Shown here one piece after another: positions 58,986 to 64,000 of a stretch of DNA of 64,000 bases. Both the position numbers and the translations under genes were made by a program. This DNA is from Lunularia cruciata (Eukaryota > Streptophyta > Marchantiopsida > Lunulariales > Lunulariaceae). The notes beneath the pieces are model-generated. The model did no database searches, was not told the DNA's origin, and worked only from the letters and a program-made list of their open reading frames with translations. The stretch covers positions 14,699,001 to 14,763,000 of the forward strand of contig OX419758.1 in assembly GCA_948567375.1 (NCBI GenBank). Direction: 5' to 3'. Each line of letters starts with the position of its first letter. Within the stretch, counting starts at the first letter, position 1.

Positions 58986-60614
58986 GATATGGAGAGGACA
59001 TTGATTCAGAGCCGGAGTAGTGACCTTTTTGAGGCTGGTTTGGTGGAGATTTCACATGGAGAGTATGCATCAGCGACAGTGATGCCAGCCAAGAAGGATA
59101 TGCATGGCAACTATATAGATAGGCGGATGTGTGGAGATTACCGTCCTATCAACCGACAGACCAGGGCTGATCGGTATGCCATGCCTACACCGAAGGAGAT
59201 TTTTGATGCGATTGGGCATGCAAAGGTCTTCAGTACTTTGGATCTTCGAGCAGGATATCATCAGTTGCCAATTAGGGAGGAAGATAAGTCCAAGACAACA
59301 TTTTGGGCTATTGATCCTCACGGCAAGGATGTGTTATATCAGTGGAGGTTCTTACCATTTGGGTAAAAGAACGCTCCTGCTGAGTTCCAAAGGGTCATGG
59401 ATAGGATCCTAGCTGGATTGGATTTTGCTCGGTGCTATATTGATGACATTTTGGTTTATAGCACTACTGTGGAGGAGCATGAGAGACAGTTGTTGGAGGT
59501 GTTTGAGAGGTTGAGATCTCATGGACTCAAACTACATCCTGGGAAGTGTAGGTTCTTCCACGAGCAGGTTGAGTATTTGGGTCACACAATCTACCCCGGA
59601 GGACTTGGTGTCCAACAGACCAAGGTGGAGGCTATTGCACGCATTCCTCGGCCTACGGATGTGAGTAGAGTGCGAGCATTCCTTGGGTTGGCGAACTTTT
59701 ATCGCCGCTATGTTAGAGGATTTAGTGCCATTGCCAAGGCCTTGACAAAGCTGACCAAGCTTACACAGGAGTGGTGTTGGGGAGATGAGCAGGAGAGAGC
59801 TTTTGTAGAGCTCAAGGAGAGGTTGACATCTGCTCCTATTTTGAGGAGACCGATCAAGGGACGATCATTTCAGGTTCACACTGATTGGAGTATGTTGGGG
59901 CTTGGAGTGGTGCTCACCCAGCATGATGATGAGGAGAAGGAGTTTGTGGTGGCCTATGCTAGTCGCTCCAACAATTCAGCGGAGGCGAAGTATAGTTCAT
60001 ATGAGGGAGAGTGCTTGGCAGCAGTTTGGGCAGTAGCACATTTCCGATGTTACTTATTTGGTAACCTCTTCACTCTCATCACTGATCATCAGCCGCTGAA
60101 GTGGTTGATGGAGTCCGACAAGCTTTCAGGGAAGCTTGCACGAAGGGCTCTGATTTTACAGGAGTATGATTTCACGGTTGTTCACAGACCTGGAGTGGTG
60201 AACCGTGATGCAGATGGGTTGAGTAGAAACCCATGTCCTAGCCAGCAGGATCAGACCGGAGCACGTTGGCATGGTGAGACAGATGAGGAGATGGTGCCAG
60301 GTTGGCATGCATCGGCCTTTCTGTGTATATTTGCAGAGACTTTGGTGGTATCTCTCTCAGTGCATACAGGAGGAGTTATTGAGGTCACAGATCCAGAGAG
60401 TGAAGATATTGGTACAGTTCAGCGAGACATTCATGATGATGTCTTAGTGATGGACTATCTTTGCACTGGTGTTGTGGGTGGCACAGTTGGGGCCAAGGAG
60501 AGAGACCGTGTTCTTCAGCGAGCCAGACGGTTCAGATTGGAGGGTAGACACCTTTTGCGTGTATGGGAGGATGGTAGAGTGCGAGTAGTACCACTTCCAT
60601 CACAGAGACCATAG
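58986..60614 (+). pseudogene. Element G reverse transcriptase and RNase H
   Basis: The reverse transcriptase shows KVFSTLDLRAGYHQLPI, the YIDDILVY catalytic box (~59437), LKLHPGKCRF, VEYLGHTI and RAFLGLANFYRRY. RNase H shows VHTDWSMLGLGVVL, AVWAVAHFRCYLFG, TDHQPLKWLM and NRDADGLSRNP. The end, LEGRHLLRVWEDGRVRVVPL, is the usual lead-in to the integrase zinc finger, which is missing because element F is inserted there. Confidence 0.85.
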
Positions 60615-60621
60615 TTGGTCC

Positions 60622-61313
60622 TGTAACACCCATTTGTGCATGTGTGTGGTATTGTGATATTTAGCTTGGTATTACAAGTACTTAAGAGATATTATTTATA
60701 TAGAGATAAAGGATGGTTCTATATTAGTCATGGTTAGCTAAAGTTAGTCATAGCTAAGATAGATGGGACCTTACTTTAGAGGAAGTAGAAAAGATGAGCA
60801 CCACTATTTTGGATTTTAGTGTGTTGACTTGGTATTATTCCTAGGTGTTTGGCTTTGGGGAAAGAGTTGAGAACTCTTGGGCCCGCAAGCCTTTTTGTTT
60901 TGGATTCTTCTTTAGTCCAAGGATAGCCCATGTGAAGGAATCCTTGCTTTAGTGGTTGGGTCAAGATAAGACCACATGCTTAGGGGAATATGCCCATGTG
61001 AATGGATATTCCTTTCTACTTTTTGACTTTACTTGACTTTTAGTCTAGTAACTTGAGTTACTACGGTAATTAGTAACTTTGGTACGTAACTATTTCACAA
61101 GTATATAAACAAGGAGTGAGGAGGTACTCATCATCCTTTCATTTGCAACTATCTCTCTCTCATTGAGTTCTCTAGTGAGCAATGTCTTGAGTCTTGGAGT
61201 GTTAGCCTTGGAGGAGTATGATGGAGTTGGGGTTCCTTGCCTTCTTAGTCCATGGTGCGCTACCATAATCGCCATCAGAGGTTCATCCTTAGTGAGAGAC
61301 AGGTCGGCTCACA
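60622..61313 (+). repeat. 5' LTR of element F
   Basis: Homologous to the E LTRs (on the opposite strand) and to the older D LTR (43120-43809). It contains a TATATAA box at 61102-61108 in the context GTATATAAAC and keeps the 13-bp block missing from E. Confidence 0.9.
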
Positions 61314-62149
61314 TTTTTGGTTCCGTTGCCGGGACCTCTCTAGAAGGCAAGATAATGTTCCGCGTCCAATTCTAAATTAGGCAGAAGGAGGCTATGAGAG
61401 CTCACTTGGAGAGAACATTAGGAGAGGAGAGGGCTGAACTTATGTTAGAGAACCAAGATCCATTTGTATACCCTGTAGTTCATTATGATGTCTTTGAGGT
61501 GATTTTGTACATCTTGTACACATGAGAGGAATTGGAGAGATTGTGTGAGGTGGATTGCAGATTTTGGGGATTAAGGTGATTTTGGGCAAAATCTCAAGTT
61601 TGAGATCTGGACTTGAGATTTCTACACATGATAGCTTGGGTTATCTTTCAGTTAGCACACTTGAAATTATTGAGAGAGCTTCTATGCGCACTGGGCTAGA
61701 ATTTTTGAAAGTTGATAGGGTAAAGTGCTCCCGCAACTGCATGCTCTCTGGAAAATTGTACATAGTCTGCCATTTCTTCAATTTTCAGTGAATTGTCCTG
61801 AAAATTTCCAAGAAAATTCAGTGCATTGTATCCTACCTGCTGCCACAAAAATTAGAGAGAGATCGTTTTTGCGCAGGGCGTGATGAGTTTTTGAAGTGAG
61901 GGGGGTGGTTTTCAGACCAAATATGAAATATGGGTGCTGAATAGAAAGGTGTCTAGGCCAAATGGCTCAATGAAAAGATCTGAAATTTTGCAGGGAGGGA
62001 CGCCCTGGAGTTGTGATCAAGTGTGCAAAATTTCAGAGGACTGTGACGTATTGGTTGGGAGATTTGAATGACATTGTGAGGAAGGGTCAATTCTGCAGAG
62101 TGGAGATCTCATGCATGAGAAGTTTGAGATCAACAAAAAGCATGTTTGA

Positions 62150-62647
62150 GTGTTTAGATTCATCTTGGGGAACATGGAGAGTCATCAAGAGTGGAAATTG
62201 AGATTATGCAAGGTTCTCCAAGGGTTTGAGGTGATTGTAGGGGTGGATTTGAGGAAAAGAGAGTTTACAATAGAATTTGAAGAGAGTGTTGAGAGGATCC
62301 AAAAACCTACACCACTTGGAGGAAAGAGTGAGTCTAAGTGCTTTCTATGTGGAGAGAAGGGACATAAGGCAAGTTCATGTCCATTGACCTTTGAGAGCAA
62401 GAGATTGAGGGAAAGGAGAGGCTTACTTGACTTGGGTTTGCATGTTGGACCTTCTTCACCAAGATTGGGAGGGAGAAGATCTAAGACCAAAGAGTTGTGT
62501 GAGGTTTGTGGAGTTGAAGGACTTCCAAAAGGACATGAGTGTAGTGGAGTAAAAGCACTTTTGGAAACTTTGGTGAAGGATCTTGGAGAGAGTCTTAGTA
62601 CAGCTACAGAAATACTACCACCTTCATCAGCTAGTTCTCAAGATTAG
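62150..62647 (+). CDS. Leader zinc-knuckle ORF of element F (165 aa)
   Basis: Counterpart of the E leader ORF with the same length and the same two Cys/His clusters (CFLCGEKGHKASSC and CEVCGVEGLPKGHEC). It is followed by gag about 240 bp downstream. Its preservation in two independent insertions argues that the ORF is a regular part of this family, although the two copies are too similar to show selection by themselves. Confidence 0.6.
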   Translation: MFRFILGNMESHQEWKLRLCKVLQGFEVIVGVDLRKREFTIEFEESVERIQKPTPLGGKSESKCFLCGEKGHKASSCPLTFESKRLRERRGLLDLGLHVGPSSPRLGGRRSKTKELCEVCGVEGLPKGHECSGVKALLETLVKDLGESLSTATEILPPSSASSQD

Positions 62648-62883
62648 TGATGGAGATAATCTTTCAACTTATGGATAAACTATCCATGAGAGTTAGATTA
62701 ATATGCACTCTAGGATTTGATGTTGCTATAGAAATCTTGGAGCAACCTGAACCTTTTGTGTTCCCTAGAGTGGATTATTCTCAGATGGTGTTAGTCATGT
62801 ATATACTCTATTAGTAATAGAGTGAGAGAAAAGAAAAGAGGGAAAAAAAAATTGAGAGAAAAGAAAGATAGTGAGGGGTTAAG

Positions 62884-63890
62884 ATGGGGAAACTTCCGGT
62901 TTTCTTTGGCAAGGATGGAGAAGATGTGGAGGCCTTTGTGAGAGACTTCAAGAGAGCTTGCATAGGAAACAATGAGAGGAGGAAGAATGAGTGGGCCTCA
63001 TTATTACCAGATTTCTTTGAGGATGCAGCACTTACATGGTATGAGTCAGAATACCAAAAGAGAGAGAGGAGAGAGGGGGAAGAGGAGTCTTGGGAGACTT
63101 TGACTTCAGCACTCATTGAGAACTTTCTTCCTGATGAGAGTTATGAGAGATTGATGAGTGAGGTTACATTTCTCAAGCAAGGAGATGGAGAGAAAGTGAG
63201 AGTCTATGTGGAAAGAGTGGAAAAATTGGAGTCCAGATTTCGCATAGTGTTGAGGAAGGGTGGGGATGATGTGGAGACTACAATGATTGGCATAGGGGCC
63301 ATGCTCACCAAGAATTTTGTGGGAGGATTGAGACCACAAATTAGAAGCAAGGTGAGATATGAGAAACCTTCTTCCAAGGTTGAAACTATCAAGATCGCAA
63401 TTCGTATGGAGGAGAGTTTGGAAGGGGATGAAAGTGATTTGGTGGTGAAGGAGGTTGTGCATCCTCCTCAAGGCTACAAGTATGGTGGAACTTCTGATAC
63501 TTTGGTGACAAGGGTTGCACCACAAGTAGTAGTTGCTCCAGTTCTTGCACCTCCACCAAAAGATCCACTCCAAACCATCACAGAACAACTTGCGGATCTC
63601 AAGATCAATGTGGTGCAATTATGGGAGAAGAGAGAGGTGGATCAGAATGTAGGGAGAGGGCCTAGGAGTTATGGAAACCATCCATATAGAGGAGGCCAAC
63701 TAGCCAACAATTTCAATGATAGAAATTGTTTTGGTTGTGGGGGAAGAGGCCATATCCAAAGGAATTGCCCAAATTCCACTTACCATGGAGGAAGGGGTTA
63801 TGAGGGAGCCAATAGAGGGAAAGAGGGAGGTAGTGAAACCCAAGTGGCTCCTAATCCCAACAAAGGTAAGGGGATAGCATCCATAGATGG
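62884..63890 (+). CDS. Partial gag of element F
   Basis: It matches the gag of E from MGKLPVFFGKDG through the CCHC knuckle (CFGCGGRGHIQRNC) to GKGIASID, with very few differences. Beyond about 63890 the homology is lost at the junction with LTR sequence, so protease and pol are absent from this copy. Confidence 0.88.
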
Positions 63891-64000
63891 GCCCACAAGT
63901 CTTTTTGTTTTGGATATTTCTATACTCCAAGGATAGCCCATATGAAGGAATCCTTGACTTAGTGGTTGGGTCAAGATAAGATCACATGCTTAGTGGACTA

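Larger units (their letters stand above)
44997..60621 (+). mobile_element. Element G: Ty3/Gypsy retroelement carrying a DNA methyltransferase domain, split by element E
   Basis: The probable LTR start is TGTCACGCC at 44997. E occupies 45123-52924 and a 4-bp GTAC repeat flanks it (45119-45122, 52925-52928). The 5' LTR of G probably ends near 54161-54168, just before a primer-binding-like TGGTGGCAGAGT, giving an LTR of about 1.36 kb once E is set aside. Downstream come gag with two zinc knuckles, protease, a C5-cytosine methyltransferase domain, reverse transcriptase and RNase H, and the first residues of the integrase region. Element F interrupts G at 60622, and the rest is outside the window. 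This copy is dead, with about four breaks in the coding part. The internal region is richer in GC than the A and C elements. Confidence 0.85.
60622..64000 (+). mobile_element. Element F: Ty3/Gypsy copy of the E family, truncated inside gag
   Basis: The 5' LTR 60622-61313 (692 bp) starts TGTAACACCC and ends GCTCACA. The primer binding site begins at about 61319, then comes a leader with the zinc-knuckle ORF and gag from 62884. Near 63890 the gag homology stops and the text switches to an internal part of an LTR of the same family, which runs to the window edge. That LTR segment differs from F's own 5' LTR at roughly 8% of sites by eye, so it belongs to an older copy or a different source. F is therefore a truncated or recombined fossil. 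Its 3' limit is outside the window. Confidence 0.85.

Noticed and set aside
1-64000. tRNA, rRNA genes and CRISPR arrays
   Set aside because: I looked for them by eye and found none. The only tRNA-related sequences are retroelement primer binding sites.

Overview
The window looks like nuclear DNA of a land plant, most plausibly a non-seed lineage (bryophyte grade). The basis is spliced plant-type genes (a plastid-targeted PurH, a temperature-induced lipocalin, a CYP94-like P450 relic) with introns of about 100-600 bp, wide AT-rich spacers and heavy nesting of Ty3/Gypsy elements. A non-seed plant is also suggested by two oddities: a Gypsy element carrying a C5-cytosine methyltransferase domain (a class I recall being reported from charophyte algae) and a relic resembling a large-DNA-virus RNA polymerase subunit (such insertions are reported from moss and spikemoss). 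The species cannot be fixed from the sequence alone.

Region 1 (1-29.2 kb) is host DNA of low gene density. Four spliced host genes can be followed exon by exon or nearly so: purH on the minus strand (11 exons, 624 aa, 4495-8825), a twin-CX9C protein resembling mitoribosomal mS37/Mrp10 (minus, 10219-11112), a penta-EF-hand protein built from ten small exons (plus, 13820-16431), and a temperature-induced lipocalin (plus, 24929-25876). Between them lie a decayed RNA polymerase RPB2-like relic (minus, about 18300-19250) and a dead CYP94-like P450 (plus, about 19720-21263). Small repeats include a three-copy dispersed repeat, a perfect inverted-repeat cluster at 26928-27085 and a tandem duplication at 28161-28433.

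Region 2 (29.2-64 kb) is a stack of nested LTR retroelements. Element A (old chromovirus copy) is split into 29185-32054 and 41545-43119 by insert B, an unclassified stretch with reverse-strand coiled-coil coding. B is in turn split by element C (32547-38189), a young chromovirus with near-identical 423-bp LTRs and a 5-bp target duplication. A is cut again by element D (43120 to about 44994), D by element G (from about 44997), G by element E on the minus strand (45123-52924, young, looks whole), and G again by element F (60622 to past the window end).

The most notable content is in G: between its protease and reverse transcriptase lies a C5-cytosine DNA methyltransferase domain (about 57470-58415) with recognisable motifs I, IV, VI, VIII, IX and X. 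Second, the LTRs of C carry heat-shock-element arrays just upstream of the TATA box. Third, elements E and F carry an extra zinc-knuckle ORF in the leader between LTR and gag. All retroelement and virus-like parts are treated here as fossils.
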